DNA of 64,000 nucleotides, taken from contig JAUCSD010000001.1 of assembly GCA_030445245.1 (NCBI GenBank), positions 998,671 to 1,062,670 on the forward strand, written 5' to 3'. The stretch is from Candidatus Saccharimonadota bacterium. GTDB lineage: Bacteria > Patescibacteriota > Saccharimonadia > Saccharimonadales > Saccharimonadaceae. Below, in pieces: positions 25,820 to 33,876 of the stretch. The notes under the pieces are model-generated. The model saw only the letters and a program-made list of their open reading frames with translations, was not told the origin of the DNA and did not search any database. Numbering within the stretch: the stretch's first letter is position 1; each line of letters begins with the position of its first letter. Made by a program: the position numbers and the translations under genes.

Positions 25820-28531
25820 CTAAGGTGTTGGTGGAGGTGCTGCAAAACCTTGAAGCGCTTCTTTTGCAGCGGTTGTTGCTCGTTGGCCGAGAATATCGGT
25901 ATTAAGGATTCGATATGCACTGTGTTGAAGTTCTCGTCTATTTAGTAAGAAGTTAGGCAAATCAGCAGGTGCGACGAGCATCTCCTGTGTGGTTGCAACA
26001 GTAATCATACGCTTGATCGCCTGAGCGTCCATGCCAGCGAGTACTTCGTCCTTAACTTTACCTGCCGAGATATTGTATCGGATCGCTGAATCAATACCGG
26101 CTTCACCTGCGAACGTACCTTGGGCAACCTGGTCGATACTCTTTGAACCCAGGTAGATTGCTTTGCTCGGGATACCGTTTGCTTGGATAACACTTGCGAT
26201 ACTAGTACCGTATGCGGATGTTTTACCGGCACGGATTGCACCCGTTGCGGGATCGAGTAGAGTTTTACCTGACTCTTTAATAATCGTTTCAATCTCATCG
26301 AATGAACCGGTTTTTAGTTGTTCCTGTATGGCAGCTTCGCGTGCAAATGCATCGTCATTTCGGAAGACATATCGTACGCCGTTCTTTTCTGCAGGAACAT
26401 CTTTACCTAAAGCGAGTGTCTGTCGACTTGTTGAATCAAGGTTAAAATGCTTCATAAGCTGTACCTTATTCTGGATGTTGTCATCATACTCTTTACGCTG
26501 CGTAGCAATAGCCGATGATAGAGCCGATTCGGAGCCCATCGTTTCTGCAATACCACCTGCAGCTGTCTGTAGTTCTTGGCTGGCGAGTAACGCGCTTGCA
26601 TAATGTTGCTGTTGCTCGTGTTTGCCAAAGTGCTCCCGACTTTTGGCAACCTCTGAGAGTACTGCATCGTTTTGAATATCCCCGACGAATGTATCGGTAT
26701 TAGCTCTATGACTACGAAGCGCATCAGCCGCTAAGCCATCTGGCGTGACGATACGCGTTGCACTACCAGCCTTAATCTCTTCCCAGTCGGCTTCAACATC
26801 TGCTTTGGAAAGATCAAGTTTTAGCTTGCTTGCACGGGCATTGAGTTCAAGATTTTGTATGCCTGCATTCGTACGCTTAGAACCTTCGAAGCGCGCTTGC
26901 GCATCACTCTCGCCCCTGTTTTTAATAAGATCTGCTGACATTGCTCGCTGTTGAATATCAGAGTAGGCTTTGCTACTCGCCCAGTTAGCATCTGCCGTGG
27001 CTTCGTTCGCTTTTTGCCAACCTTCACGAGTACGCTTATTTGTGTCTGTGCGACGTCCAAGACGAGCAACGGCGTCACGCCTGCGGTTTAGTGGGCTGGC
27101 AAAGACTGCGGCTTTACGTTGGTCTCGACGTTCTTCGGCGAACTTGCGTGTACGATCGATGAGACCCTTCCCAGGATTGTTGACGATGCCACCGATTCTC
27201 GCAACCAATGAGCCGCTAAACTTAATGAGTAGAGGTGTGATCACAACGGGAGCTACCTGCACTCCCATACCGAGTATAATGAGGTTAAACGAATCAGCAT
27301 TCTGGATGATTGCCATACCGGCAAGTTGTGCACCTCCGAAGATAAACGAGAATATAGGAAACAGCATGAGCATGGTCATGCCTAGTTCATGCCACTTCTT
27401 GAAGTATTGCTCGGTATTCGGAAGGAGATATGCGACGAACGCTAGCGGCGATACGATGAAGAGTATAGTGATAATCGCTTGGCGGGCCGCCATAACCAGC
27501 AAGGCTACTAGCACGGCCACGATAACGCCTACCAAGATTGGAAGTAACATGTAAAGCGCGCTACTAACTGCCCCGGCGCTGAGCAGAAGACCGTATGCGC
27601 CGAATCCAGCCGCAGCGGCTGCGGTTCCACCAGAGAGAACCAATCCTGCGACACTCTTCCAGCTGAAGACATCCCAGCTGTTCCCTTCGGAGCCCACTAA
27701 GTTATTACGTATGGAAATAAATATATCTTGAATTGAATAGCCGGCGATGTTTGATATATCAATTGCGATGGCGCATATCCAGTATGATATATTAACCAAG
27801 ATAGCGGCTATAATCAGTCGAGGTAACATTTTTTTAATGTCGTAGTTCGAAAGACCAATAGTGGTAATTTGCGAATAGATAATTATTAAGAAAGCGATCA
27901 CGAACGCTATATTGGCGAAGTTGCGCATGTAAGACCATGCTCGGTAGAGCGCGGTTTCCTGATTTGTCTGTGCGGGACGAACAGTTAGGAAGCTGGCAAG
28001 GATACCAAATAGATGGTCCATCGCGCTTGCAAGGAAATTGGCAACTGGACAAACGATCCAGCCGATACCCTCAACCGCGCAAGAGGTTGTTCCGGCACTG
28101 ACTGGGTTTTGTGGTGAGAGACCAATAGCTGTTTGGCCGAAAGGGTTTTTATATTTGTCGGGTGGCGTGTAGTCGTATGTTACGAAAGTAGCTGAGGTTT
28201 CTTTGGTTGGGTCGGTCCCCGGTGCGAAGTAGATAAGATCTGCTTTGGTGGTTGGACTACCTGGATTCGAGGTGTTGGGCGCAACGTATCTATAAATCAG
28301 GCTACCTGCAGGGAGATTGTGGCTGTCGCCCGCTTTAGCTGGTGCAATCTTAGTATAGGTGTTTCCGAAATACGTAATCGTATCACCGCTCCATTCAGCG
28401 TCAGCTGCGTGCACCGTAGGCGATGCAAGCACTGTATACATAAAAGTGGCCACAAACATTGCTGCGGCAAACATACACAAATTCCGTAACGATAGTCTAC
28501 CGTACGGGAGTGCTTTAGCTCTTTCCCACAT
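25820..28531 (-). CDS. VirB6/TrbL-like polytopic secretion protein, copy 2
   Basis: A 903-residue paralogue of the 21245-23767 protein. It has a signal peptide or anchor at about 18-40, an outside domain to about 150, a membrane block (about 155-450) opening with CAVEGIGWIVCP and containing NFANIAFVIAFLIIIYSQ and NISYWICAIAIDISNI, and a long charged cytoplasmic tail of about 450 residues. The tails of the two copies differ far more than the membrane blocks. It is the rightmost gene of the leftward secretion arm. An AAAGAGAT stretch precedes the ATG. Confidence 0.8.
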   Translation of the reverse strand: MWERAKALPYGRLSLRNLCMFAAAMFVATFMYTVLASPTVHAADAEWSGDTITYFGNTYTKIAPAKAGDSHNLPAGSLIYRYVAPNTSNPGSPTTKADLIYFAPGTDPTKETSATFVTYDYTPPDKYKNPFGQTAIGLSPQNPVSAGTTSCAVEGIGWIVCPVANFLASAMDHLFGILASFLTVRPAQTNQETALYRAWSYMRNFANIAFVIAFLIIIYSQITTIGLSNYDIKKMLPRLIIAAILVNISYWICAIAIDISNIAGYSIQDIFISIRNNLVGSEGNSWDVFSWKSVAGLVLSGGTAAAAAGFGAYGLLLSAGAVSSALYMLLPILVGVIVAVLVALLVMAARQAIITILFIVSPLAFVAYLLPNTEQYFKKWHELGMTMLMLFPIFSFIFGGAQLAGMAIIQNADSFNLIILGMGVQVAPVVITPLLIKFSGSLVARIGGIVNNPGKGLIDRTRKFAEERRDQRKAAVFASPLNRRRDAVARLGRRTDTNKRTREGWQKANEATADANWASSKAYSDIQQRAMSADLIKNRGESDAQARFEGSKRTNAGIQNLELNARASKLKLDLSKADVEADWEEIKAGSATRIVTPDGLAADALRSHRANTDTFVGDIQNDAVLSEVAKSREHFGKHEQQQHYASALLASQELQTAAGGIAETMGSESALSSAIATQRKEYDDNIQNKVQLMKHFNLDSTSRQTLALGKDVPAEKNGVRYVFRNDDAFAREAAIQEQLKTGSFDEIETIIKESGKTLLDPATGAIRAGKTSAYGTSIASVIQANGIPSKAIYLGSKSIDQVAQGTFAGEAGIDSAIRYNISAGKVKDEVLAGMDAQAIKRMITVATTQEMLVAPADLPNFLLNRRELQHSAYRILNTDILGQRATTAAKEALQGFAAPPPTP

Positions 28532-28776
28532 ATCTCTTTTACGTTACCACTTTATAGATCAAAAGTCAATGTATAATATACACCTAAAATGTGTCTGTTA
28601 TCTGGGGCGGGTGTAGTAAATAACACCGTATTCATTAAAATATGCTGAAATTTGAGCCGAGAACGTATGCTCAGATACTTGCATGTAGGTATGTTTCACA
28701 TAGCTGCGACGACGCTTCTCTTTGCATAGGAATGAGCAGATTGCAGCAAACCCTTTAGCTATCTCGAGTGAAATAC
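28532..28776. other. Divergent intergenic region, no gene seen
   Basis: About 245 bp between the leftward VirB6-like gene and the rightward pilin array. TATAAT-like sequences occur on both strands near 28570. I see no RNA gene or open frame that I can support. Confidence 0.4.
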
Positions 28777-28805
28777 TTGCACCTTACGCTTATTTATCGT
28801 ATTTT
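28777..28805 (+). promoter_or_regulatory. Promoter of the VirB2-like pilin array
   Basis: TTGCAC (28777-28782), a 17-nt spacer and TATTTT (28800-28805), ending 10 nt before the first pilin ATG. The mRNA leader would be very short. Confidence 0.5.
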
Positions 28806-28815
28806 ATAACTAGGT

Positions 28816-29214
28816 ATGAAGATAAAACAAACAGTAAATCGATGCATCATTTCTTTGGGAATTATCCTCTCTATCGGAGCGGCAGCCGTTCCGATATCTG
28901 CAAATGCAGATTGTGCGGGTGTGAAAACATCGATTATTAGCTGTACTCAAAAAGGCGGCAAAAACTCGACTTCCAAGGACAGCGGTATATGGGGAATCCT
29001 TCTTCTTGTTCTTAATATTATGACAGCGGGAGTTGGTATCGCGGCCGTTGGGGGTATCGTGTACGCTGCGATTCTCTACACTACTGCGTCTGATCGCGCT
29101 GAACAAGTGAAGAAAGCAAAGGATATTATACAAAATGTTGCTATTGGTCTTGCGGCATATGCTGGTATGTATCTGCTCCTCAACTTTCTTGTACCCGGCG
29201 GGATATTTAGCTAA
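28816..29214 (+). CDS. VirB2/TrbC-like small pilin protein, array copy 1
   Basis: A 132-residue protein with a signal peptide (cut near SANA at about 30), a short loop with two Cys, and two membrane spans (about 55-80 and 100-125) separated by a charged stretch with AEQVKKAKDIIQN. This is the VirB2/TrbC pilin layout. It is the most divergent of the tandem family with its ITT-type loop replaced by LYTTASDRA. It begins a six-gene rightward array. Pilin identity follows from topology and context. Confidence 0.75.
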   Translation: MKIKQTVNRCIISLGIILSIGAAAVPISANADCAGVKTSIISCTQKGGKNSTSKDSGIWGILLLVLNIMTAGVGIAAVGGIVYAAILYTTASDRAEQVKKAKDIIQNVAIGLAAYAGMYLLLNFLVPGGIFS

Positions 29215-29223
29215 AAAGGAATA

Positions 29224-29655
29224 ATGATGAAGATACGAAAGATACGAAATTGGATAGCCGCCCTATTGTTTGTCACAAGCCTCGGTGGTGCAACGCTCGC
29301 GGTTGCTACTCCGCAAACATCGTTTGCAGCTTGCAATGATACCCTACTCACCTTCCCTGCTTGGTTTAAGGGGCTGACGGACGGTAAGTGTGATATAAAA
29401 AGTCCCACCCAGGCCGGTGGTCTTTCAACGTTCATCTGGACGATCGTGTTGAACGTTATTGAGCTGGGCCTCCAGCTCGTTGGTTATTTATCCGTAGCTT
29501 TTATAATCAGGGGTGGATTTAAATATATGACTGCTATTGGTGAGGCTGGTGAGATAGAAAAGGCCAAGACGATTATCAAGAATGCTGTTATTGGTTTGCT
29601 TATATCGATCTTCTCGGTTGCAATTGTTAACTTTATCGCAGGAGCAATAAACTAA
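29224..29655 (+). CDS. VirB2/TrbC-like small pilin protein, array copy 2
   Basis: A 143-residue member of the array. Signal peptide cut near SFAA (about 36), a longer outside loop with two Cys, then two spans (about 62-88 and 110-138) around GGFKYMTAIGEAGEIEKAK. The second ATG (29227) may be the real start, since the two are adjacent. It follows copy 1 by 9 nt behind AAAAGGAATA and overlaps copy 3 by one base (TAATG). Confidence 0.75.
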   Translation: MMKIRKIRNWIAALLFVTSLGGATLAVATPQTSFAACNDTLLTFPAWFKGLTDGKCDIKSPTQAGGLSTFIWTIVLNVIELGLQLVGYLSVAFIIRGGFKYMTAIGEAGEIEKAKTIIKNAVIGLLISIFSVAIVNFIAGAIN

Positions 29656-29954
29656 TGAATCACCTATTTCTATTTCTTGTCGCAGCAAGTGAAAAAGTAA
29701 GTCCAGGCTCGATCGGTATCAACCCGGTAAAGGATGCAAACGGTGCTATTGCAGGCCTACTCACTGCGGTATACGCTGGAGCGGGTATGGTGTGTGTGGT
29801 TATTATTATAATAGCCGGTCACCTATACACTACTTCTTCTGGGGACGCATCTAACCTGAAGCGTGCCAAAGAAGCAATTTTGGGTTCAATCATCGGTTTA
29901 ATAGTAATCATGGGTGCATTCGTGGGAACACAATTCATATTAGGGAGGTTTTAA
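29655..29954 (+). CDS. VirB2/TrbC-like small pilin protein, array copy 3, short form
   Basis: A 99-residue member, the shortest of the array. It has only a brief hydrophobic start instead of a full signal peptide, then two spans (about 32-55 and 75-97) flanking YTTSSGDASNLKRAKEAILG, the conserved linker. It may be a non-processed minor subunit or an inner-membrane component. Start and stop abut both neighbours (TAATG before, TAAATG after), so translation is coupled. Confidence 0.7.
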   Translation: MNHLFLFLVAASEKVSPGSIGINPVKDANGAIAGLLTAVYAGAGMVCVVIIIIAGHLYTTSSGDASNLKRAKEAILGSIIGLIVIMGAFVGTQFILGRF

Positions 29955-30332
29955 ATGAAAAAATGGAAACAAGTAGTAATGAGCCTCGCGCTAGTTCTGG
30001 GTTTCGTAGGTGCTATAGCACCCGTAGCAGACGTATCGGCAGTGGATGTTTTTAGCCAGTGTGCTAAAAGCGGTAGTTCTGCCGTCTGTAAGGCGAGCGG
30101 GAGTGACAACTTGGGCAGCATGGTGAGGATCGTCATCAATACCATATTGATTGTGCTTGGTATGATTGCTGTTATTATGATCGTTGTAGGTGGTATCCGT
30201 TATACTACCTCGAATGGTGATAGTAGCGCGATTAAGTCAGCCAAAGATACCATCCTGTATGCTGTTGTTGGTCTGGTCGTGGCGATGCTGGCATTTGCAA
30301 TCGTGAACTTTGTGATAGATAGATTTAAATAG
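29955..30332 (+). CDS. VirB2/TrbC-like small pilin protein, array copy 4
   Basis: A 125-residue member with a signal peptide (cut near VSA, about 28), two Cys in the mature N terminus, and two spans around GGIRYTTSNGDSSAIKSAK. That linker is nearly identical to those of copies 5 and 6. The ATG follows the copy 3 stop directly, behind an AGGGAGG site. Confidence 0.8.
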   Translation: MKKWKQVVMSLALVLGFVGAIAPVADVSAVDVFSQCAKSGSSAVCKASGSDNLGSMVRIVINTILIVLGMIAVIMIVVGGIRYTTSNGDSSAIKSAKDTILYAVVGLVVAMLAFAIVNFVIDRFK

Positions 30333-30351
30333 ATTAAAAGGAGAAATAACT

Positions 30352-30720
30352 ATGAATAAAATAAAATTAGCCGTTGTATCACTTGTCGCACTTATGGGCG
30401 TTGTATCGTTTGTACCAGCATATCAAGCCGTTGCATCACCAGCTAGTGAAATCGAAACAGGCGTTAATCAGTCTGGTGGAAGTGGTGGCGGTGGTGACCT
30501 TGGTAAAGCAATTAAGATTGTCGTTAATATACTTTTGTATATTCTTGGCGCGATCGCGGTTGTGATGATCGTTATTGGTGGTATAAAGTACACCACGTCT
30601 AATGGTGACAGTAGCGCAATAACGAGCGCAAAGAATACAATTCTTTATTCTGTAGTTGGACTTGTTGTTGCTATCATGGCCTATGCAATCGTGAATTTCG
30701 TGGTTACAGCATTCAAGTAA
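30352..30720 (+). CDS. VirB2/TrbC-like small pilin protein, array copy 5
   Basis: A 122-residue member: signal peptide cut near AVA (about 27), a Gly/Ser-rich mature N terminus without Cys, and two spans around GGIKYTTSNGDSSAITSAK, ending in YAIVNFVVTAFK. AAAGGAGAAA precedes the ATG. It and copy 4 are the closest pair in the array, suggesting recent duplication. Confidence 0.8.
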   Translation: MNKIKLAVVSLVALMGVVSFVPAYQAVASPASEIETGVNQSGGSGGGGDLGKAIKIVVNILLYILGAIAVVMIVIGGIKYTTSNGDSSAITSAKNTILYSVVGLVVAIMAYAIVNFVVTAFK

Positions 30721-30727
30721 AAAACTA

Positions 30728-30756
30728 TTAACAAAAAACGTGCCATCTGATATAAA
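30728..30756 (+). promoter_or_regulatory. Internal promoter before pilin copy 6
   Basis: TTAACA (30728-30733), a 17-nt spacer and TATAAA (30751-30756) preceded by TGA. A leader of about 25 nt with AAAGGAAC follows. Copy 6 can thus be made independently. Confidence 0.6.
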
Positions 30757-30788
30757 ATAGAGAGAGTAATCCTAAGAAAGGAACAACA

Positions 30789-31199
30789 ATGAAAAATATT
30801 ATTAAGAAAAGTTTCCAAGCTTTACTGATCGTACCAGTGTTAGCACTTGGTGTCGGCTTTATCGCTCCCGTCCTACAGCCTATCGAGGCTCACGCGCAAG
30901 CTACGGGTGGACTACAAGGTGGTGCTGACTCATCAAAGGGTACCGATCAGCAGACTGACCTCTTCGGAGATAACGGCGTCTTTAAGATCATCACTAATGT
31001 TCTCCTATTTATCATCGGTGCAATTTCAGTAATCATGTTGATTATCGGTGGTATCCGTTACGTCGTCTCCGGTGGTGACAGCGCTGCTGTTACGAGTGCA
31101 AAGAACACGATCCTTTACGCAATTGTCGGTATTGTTGTGGCTATTCTTGCCTACGCACTCGTCAACTTCGTTATCGGTAGCTTTGCAGCTGGTAAGTAA
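30789..31199 (+). CDS. VirB2/TrbC-like small pilin protein, array copy 6
   Basis: A 136-residue member with a classic signal peptide cut at AHAQA (about 36), a Gly/Asp-rich loop with DLFGDNGVFKIITNVLLF, and two spans around GGIRYVVSGGDSAAVTSAK. Its own promoter, good ribosome site and strong terminator suggest that it is the major pilin. The separate gene at 32474-32890 is its closest relative by eye (GGLRYVISGGNSTNITAAK). Confidence 0.82.
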   Translation: MKNIIKKSFQALLIVPVLALGVGFIAPVLQPIEAHAQATGGLQGGADSSKGTDQQTDLFGDNGVFKIITNVLLFIIGAISVIMLIIGGIRYVVSGGDSAAVTSAKNTILYAIVGIVVAILAYALVNFVIGSFAAGK

Positions 31200-31230
31200 C
31201 ACCAACAAATATTCATTGTACTTAGCTTAT

Positions 31231-31257
31231 ATAACACCCCGCATGTCGGGGTGTTAT
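31231..31257 (+). terminator. Hairpin terminator after the pilin array
   Basis: ATAACACCCCG (31231-31241) pairs with CGGGGTGTTAT (31247-31257), with a 5-nt loop, followed by TGTTTGT. Confidence 0.8.
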
Positions 31258-31319
31258 TGTTTGTATGATAAATCGACTAGCCTCCCTTCTCTATTTAGTA
31301 AGTGAGGAGTATATAATTT

Positions 31320-31346
31320 AAAAAGCCCGGATATACCGGGCTTTTT
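31320..31346. terminator. Bidirectional terminator, mainly of hsp20
   Basis: AAAAAGCCCGG (31320-31330) pairs with CCGGGCTTTTT (31336-31346) around ATATA. A T run lies on both strands. It follows the leftward hsp20 gene. Confidence 0.85.
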
Positions 31347-31362
31347 AAATCGCTAGTGTAAA

Positions 31363-31836
31363 CTACTGGATAGTAATTTTCTTGGCTTGTTCTTGTTTGA
31401 TCTTACTGAAGCTGATTGCCAGTACGCCATCTTTGAGCACTGCTTCTACTTCGTCTTCCTTAACGGCAACGGGTAGAGCCAGTGTACGACTGAATTCACC
31501 CCAATAACATTCTTGAATATGCCAGTTTGTTGCATCTGTATCGTCACCACTCGAAAGCGTGCCGCTGATTGTCAGAATACCATCACTGATACTTACATCA
31601 AGGTCTTCTTTGTTAACACCTGCAGTGCGGGCTTTAACAATGAGTCGCTCATCTGTTTCGTATACATCCACGGCTAATTGGCCGGGAAAGTCATCTTCAT
31701 TATCTTCCCATGCCGAGTCGCTCGCAGCGGGTGCTTGGGTTTGGGTTGCTTGTTGTTGGGTGAGCTCATCGTCGTTCAAAAACGCAGCGGCAAGTTCATC
31801 TTCGATCAATAGATCATCGTTTTGTTTACGGGCCAT
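31363..31836 (-). CDS. Hsp20/alpha-crystallin small heat-shock protein
   Basis: A 157-residue chaperone of the IbpA/Hsp16 type. The N-terminal arm (1-about 50) is Gln/Ala/Asp rich. The alpha-crystallin domain (about 55-145) has LAVDVYETDERLIVKA, LDVSISDGILTISGT and a late EVEAVLKDGVLAISF, the usual GVL block. The final ITIQ is an I-x-I-like C-terminal anchor. I place the start at 31836 (MARKQ) because GGAGG lies 5-6 nt before it; a GTG four codons upstream is possible. It holds unfolding proteins for refolding. Confidence 0.9.
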   Translation of the reverse strand: MARKQNDDLLIEDELAAAFLNDDELTQQQATQTQAPAASDSAWEDNEDDFPGQLAVDVYETDERLIVKARTAGVNKEDLDVSISDGILTISGTLSSGDDTDATNWHIQECYWGEFSRTLALPVAVKEDEVEAVLKDGVLAISFSKIKQEQAKKITIQ

Positions 31837-31882
31837 GATATCCTCCACTTTCTCTAGGCTCTATTGACAAATAGTCTCTTCA

Positions 31883-31911
31883 ATTATAACCAACATCTAC
31901 AGTATAATCAA
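31883..31911 (-). promoter_or_regulatory. Promoter of hsp20
   Basis: On the minus strand TTGATT (31911-31906), 17-nt spacer, TATAAT (31888-31883). I see no CIRCE element here, unlike before groES. Confidence 0.6.
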
Positions 31912-32308
31912 TAACGGTAATGCGCAAAACGTAAAAAGTACAATGATTAGTGGCCACTTACCTCCTATGACCCTACACCCCTGTTGTAGATATAGTAAAA
32001 TAGGCCTTCTTGATGGGATAATTGTAAATATAACATCGTTAAGACATCTAATGTTCAATACGTAGGATCATACTGTCTAAATTGGGTGTGATAGAGGGTA
32101 TGTGCCACCTATCCAGAGTAGTGAATAGAGAGAATATAGAGGAGAACCTGCAAAAAATGTCTCGAATTATTCATTGATGTTTTATATGCAACAGTATCTA
32201 AATCAAGACATAAATAATGAGAATAGTCGACACTCTGGCGTATATTGCACGTTAACCTCTCGACGAGCGTATTCTTATCTGTTAAAATAGTCCAGCAACC
32301 ACAAATTA
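31912..32308. other. About 400 bp without a supported gene
   Basis: AT-rich stretch between hsp20 and tRNA-Ser(TGA). Short frames such as one near 32157 code for only a few residues. The only clear signal is the tRNA promoter, TGTTAAAAT, near 32278-32288. I cannot recognise an RNA gene. Confidence 0.4.
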
Positions 32309-32398
32309 GGAGAGGTGCCCGAGTGGTTTAAGGGAACGGTCTTGAAAACCGTCGTGCCAGCAATGGTACCGAGAGTTCGAATCTCTCCCTCTCCGCCA
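32309..32398 (+). tRNA. tRNA-Ser (anticodon TGA)
   Basis: A 90-nt tRNA including an encoded CCA. The acceptor GGAGAGG pairs with CCTCTCC. The anticodon stem ACGGT/ACCGT encloses the loop CTTGAAA (anticodon TGA). A long variable arm, as in all serine tRNAs, precedes the T arm GAGAGTTCGAATCTCT. Confidence 0.95.
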
Positions 32399-32433
32399 AG
32401 AAAAATACAGTCCGAAAGGACTGTATTTTTCTT
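32398..32433 (+). terminator. Hairpin terminator joined to the tRNA-Ser(TGA) 3' end
   Basis: A 16-bp perfect stem around GAAA: from AAGAAAAATACAG to its mirror CTGTATTTTTCTT. The left arm begins at the final A of the tRNA CCA. Confidence 0.85.
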
Positions 32434-32473
32434 GTTTTAAGATTGTAGCTATATCTTTGAAAAGCTGCAGAAT

Positions 32474-32890
32474 CTATACGTTCGTTCCGCCAGCTGCCCC
32501 GCTGCTTCCTGGTAGAAAGCTTTCAAGGACAAAATTAATAATCGCATAGGCCATGATAGATATAATTAGGCCGACGATTGCGTAAAGAATTGTATTCTTT
32601 GCAGCGGTAATATTAGTTGAGTTACCTCCAGAGATAACGTAACGGAGTCCTCCGACAATCACCATAATAACGCTAATTGCACCAACGATAAAAAGCATGA
32701 CGTTACTAATAGTGGTAAAGATGCCCGTTGCTCCGAAGAGTGTGGCGGCTTGGTCAACACCGCGGGCGGCATTGGCCCCTTCACTCATGGTTCCGTTAAA
32801 AGCAAAGCTGACTGGAGCAGTAATGATACTTATTATTGTTGCGACTAATACGCTTACAATACTTAGATTTATAGAGTATCTTCGTTCCAT
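32474..32890 (-). CDS. VirB2/TrbC-like small pilin protein, detached seventh copy
   Basis: A 138-residue paralogue of the pilin array, on the opposite strand between two tRNA-Ser genes. Signal peptide cut near AFA (about 30), DQAATLFGATGIFTTISNV, then two spans around GGLRYVISGGNSTNITAAK, and a Gly/Ala-rich tail. It is closest to array copy 6. The start is ATG 32890, with AAAGGAG five bases upstream. An extended -10 (TGCTATAAT, 32938-32930 on the minus strand) lies about 40 nt upstream. It is probably an alternative pilin under separate control. Confidence 0.8.
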   Translation of the reverse strand: MERRYSINLSIVSVLVATIISIITAPVSFAFNGTMSEGANAARGVDQAATLFGATGIFTTISNVMLFIVGAISVIMVIVGGLRYVISGGNSTNITAAKNTILYAIVGLIISIMAYAIINFVLESFLPGSSGAAGGTNV

Positions 32891-32995
32891 ATATGCTCCT
32901 TTCATTTGGTTTTAGACCATATTAACCTAATTATAGCAAAATGGTACTAAATAGTCTACTCGCCGCCCCTGTTTTATGTTACAATTATGCAGCAC

Positions 32996-33088
32996 GGAGG
33001 AGTACCCAAGTGGCTGAAGGGGACGGTTTGCTAAATCGTTAGTCTGGAGAGATCTGGAGCGGGAGTTCGAATCTCCCCTCCTCCGCCA
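32996..33088 (+). tRNA. tRNA-Ser (anticodon GCT)
   Basis: A 93-nt tRNA with acceptor GGAGGAG/CTCCTCC, anticodon loop TTGCTAA (anticodon GCT) in stem ACGGT/ATCGT, long variable arm, T arm GGGAGTTCGAATCTCCC and encoded CCA. Confidence 0.95.
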
Positions 33089-33096
33089 AGTCATCG

Positions 33097-33121
33097 AGAC
33101 GACCATTTTGGTCGTCTTTTT
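33097..33121 (+). terminator. Terminator of tRNA-Ser(GCT)
   Basis: AGACGACC (33097-33104) pairs with GGTCGTCT (33110-33117), followed by TTTT. Confidence 0.8.
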
Positions 33122-33136
33122 GATACACTTATATTC

Positions 33137-33636
33137 ATGAAACTTCCTATTGTTGACGAGAATGACAAGATTGTCGGCTATAAAGAGAAAGATGAGTTAA
33201 ATTCTAGGGATATCTATCGCGTTTCACGACTCGTTATCCTTAACTCGAAAGGTCAACTTCTCATGGCCCAGAGAGCGCTAACCAAGAAGAAAGATCCAGG
33301 AGCGTGGGGCTTGCCGTTGAGGGTACGGTCGAAGAAGGTGAAACATACGAATCTAACATACGAAAAGAAGCAGAGGAGGAGATTGGTATTATCCTAAGAG
33401 ATGTAGGGCTTGGTCTAAAGTTTCATAGAAGAGGTAAATACAATCATTTTTGCCAAGTGTTTGTGTACTATGCGAATCTTGATATTAGAAAACTCCATCT
33501 CCAAATGGAGGAAGTCGAGCAGGTTGCCTGGTATGATATATCCGTTTTGCAACAGGAAGCTATTTCTACGCCAAATAAATTTGGATATAAGTTTAAAAAT
33601 ATTCTAGATGCAATACTACCTAACTTATCCACTTAA
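33137..33636 (+). pseudogene. Nudix hydrolase (IPP-isomerase-like) interrupted by a single-base frameshift
   Basis: Two overlapping frames, 33137-33397 and 33304-33636, together give about 166 residues of one Nudix protein. The first carries the N-terminal strands (YRVSRLVILNSKGQLLMAQRA and DPGAWG). The second continues with the Nudix box: Gly, x5, Glu, x7, Lys-Glu-Ala-Glu-Glu-Glu-Ile-Gly-Ile. The frames join at a G4 run (33306-33309); one more G would restore GAWGLAVEG. This is a true frameshift or a homopolymer sequencing error. The overall plan resembles Nudix proteins related to type 1 isopentenyl-diphosphate isomerase. An extended -10 (33121-33129) ends 7 nt before the ATG. Confidence 0.8.
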
Positions 33637-33663
33637 AGTTTTGAACCCGCTACGATAATTGTT

Positions 33664-33691
33664 CTAATATCGTGGATAATCCCCCGCCAAG
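33664..33691 (+). repeat. 28-bp dispersed repeat, copy 1
   Basis: Shares CGTGGATAATCCCCCGCCAAG with copies at 34361 and 35072 (few mismatches). It lies just after the broken Nudix gene and is followed by a degenerate version of the hairpin after copy 2. Confidence 0.65.
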
Positions 33692-33876
33692 CATAGGCAC
33701 TATGTGAAGGCATGGTGTTTTTGTTTGTCGTGATGGAGTCATGAAATAAAGGTAAAGGACATGCTCTGACGCATCAACACATGTACAAAGAAAGCCATCC
33801 AAATCAACGATCACGTGTCGAGTAGTTCACTTCTAATCTTTTAGATGATCGTACACCATAAATGAGAGGTCGCAAC

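Noticed and set aside
26970-27554. 194-codon plus-strand frame inside the second VirB6-like gene, and 15724-16248 inside the 1054-residue protein gene
   Set aside because: Both mirror the codon bias of the real gene on the other strand and show no family features.
28816-31199. CRISPR or other short regular repeat array suggested by recurring GGTGACAGTAGCGC-like pieces
   Set aside because: These repeats are codons of the conserved pilin linker in paralogous genes. Spacing equals gene length, not a spacer pattern. No CRISPR array is present in the window.
31912-32308. RNase P RNA, tmRNA, SRP RNA or 6S RNA in the long gap
   Set aside because: None of the conserved cores of these RNAs could be recognised by eye; the gap is left as unexplained.
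33297-33320. Programmed ribosomal frameshifting in the Nudix gene
   Set aside because: There is no slippery heptamer with a following pseudoknot; a missing base in a G run explains the data more simply.
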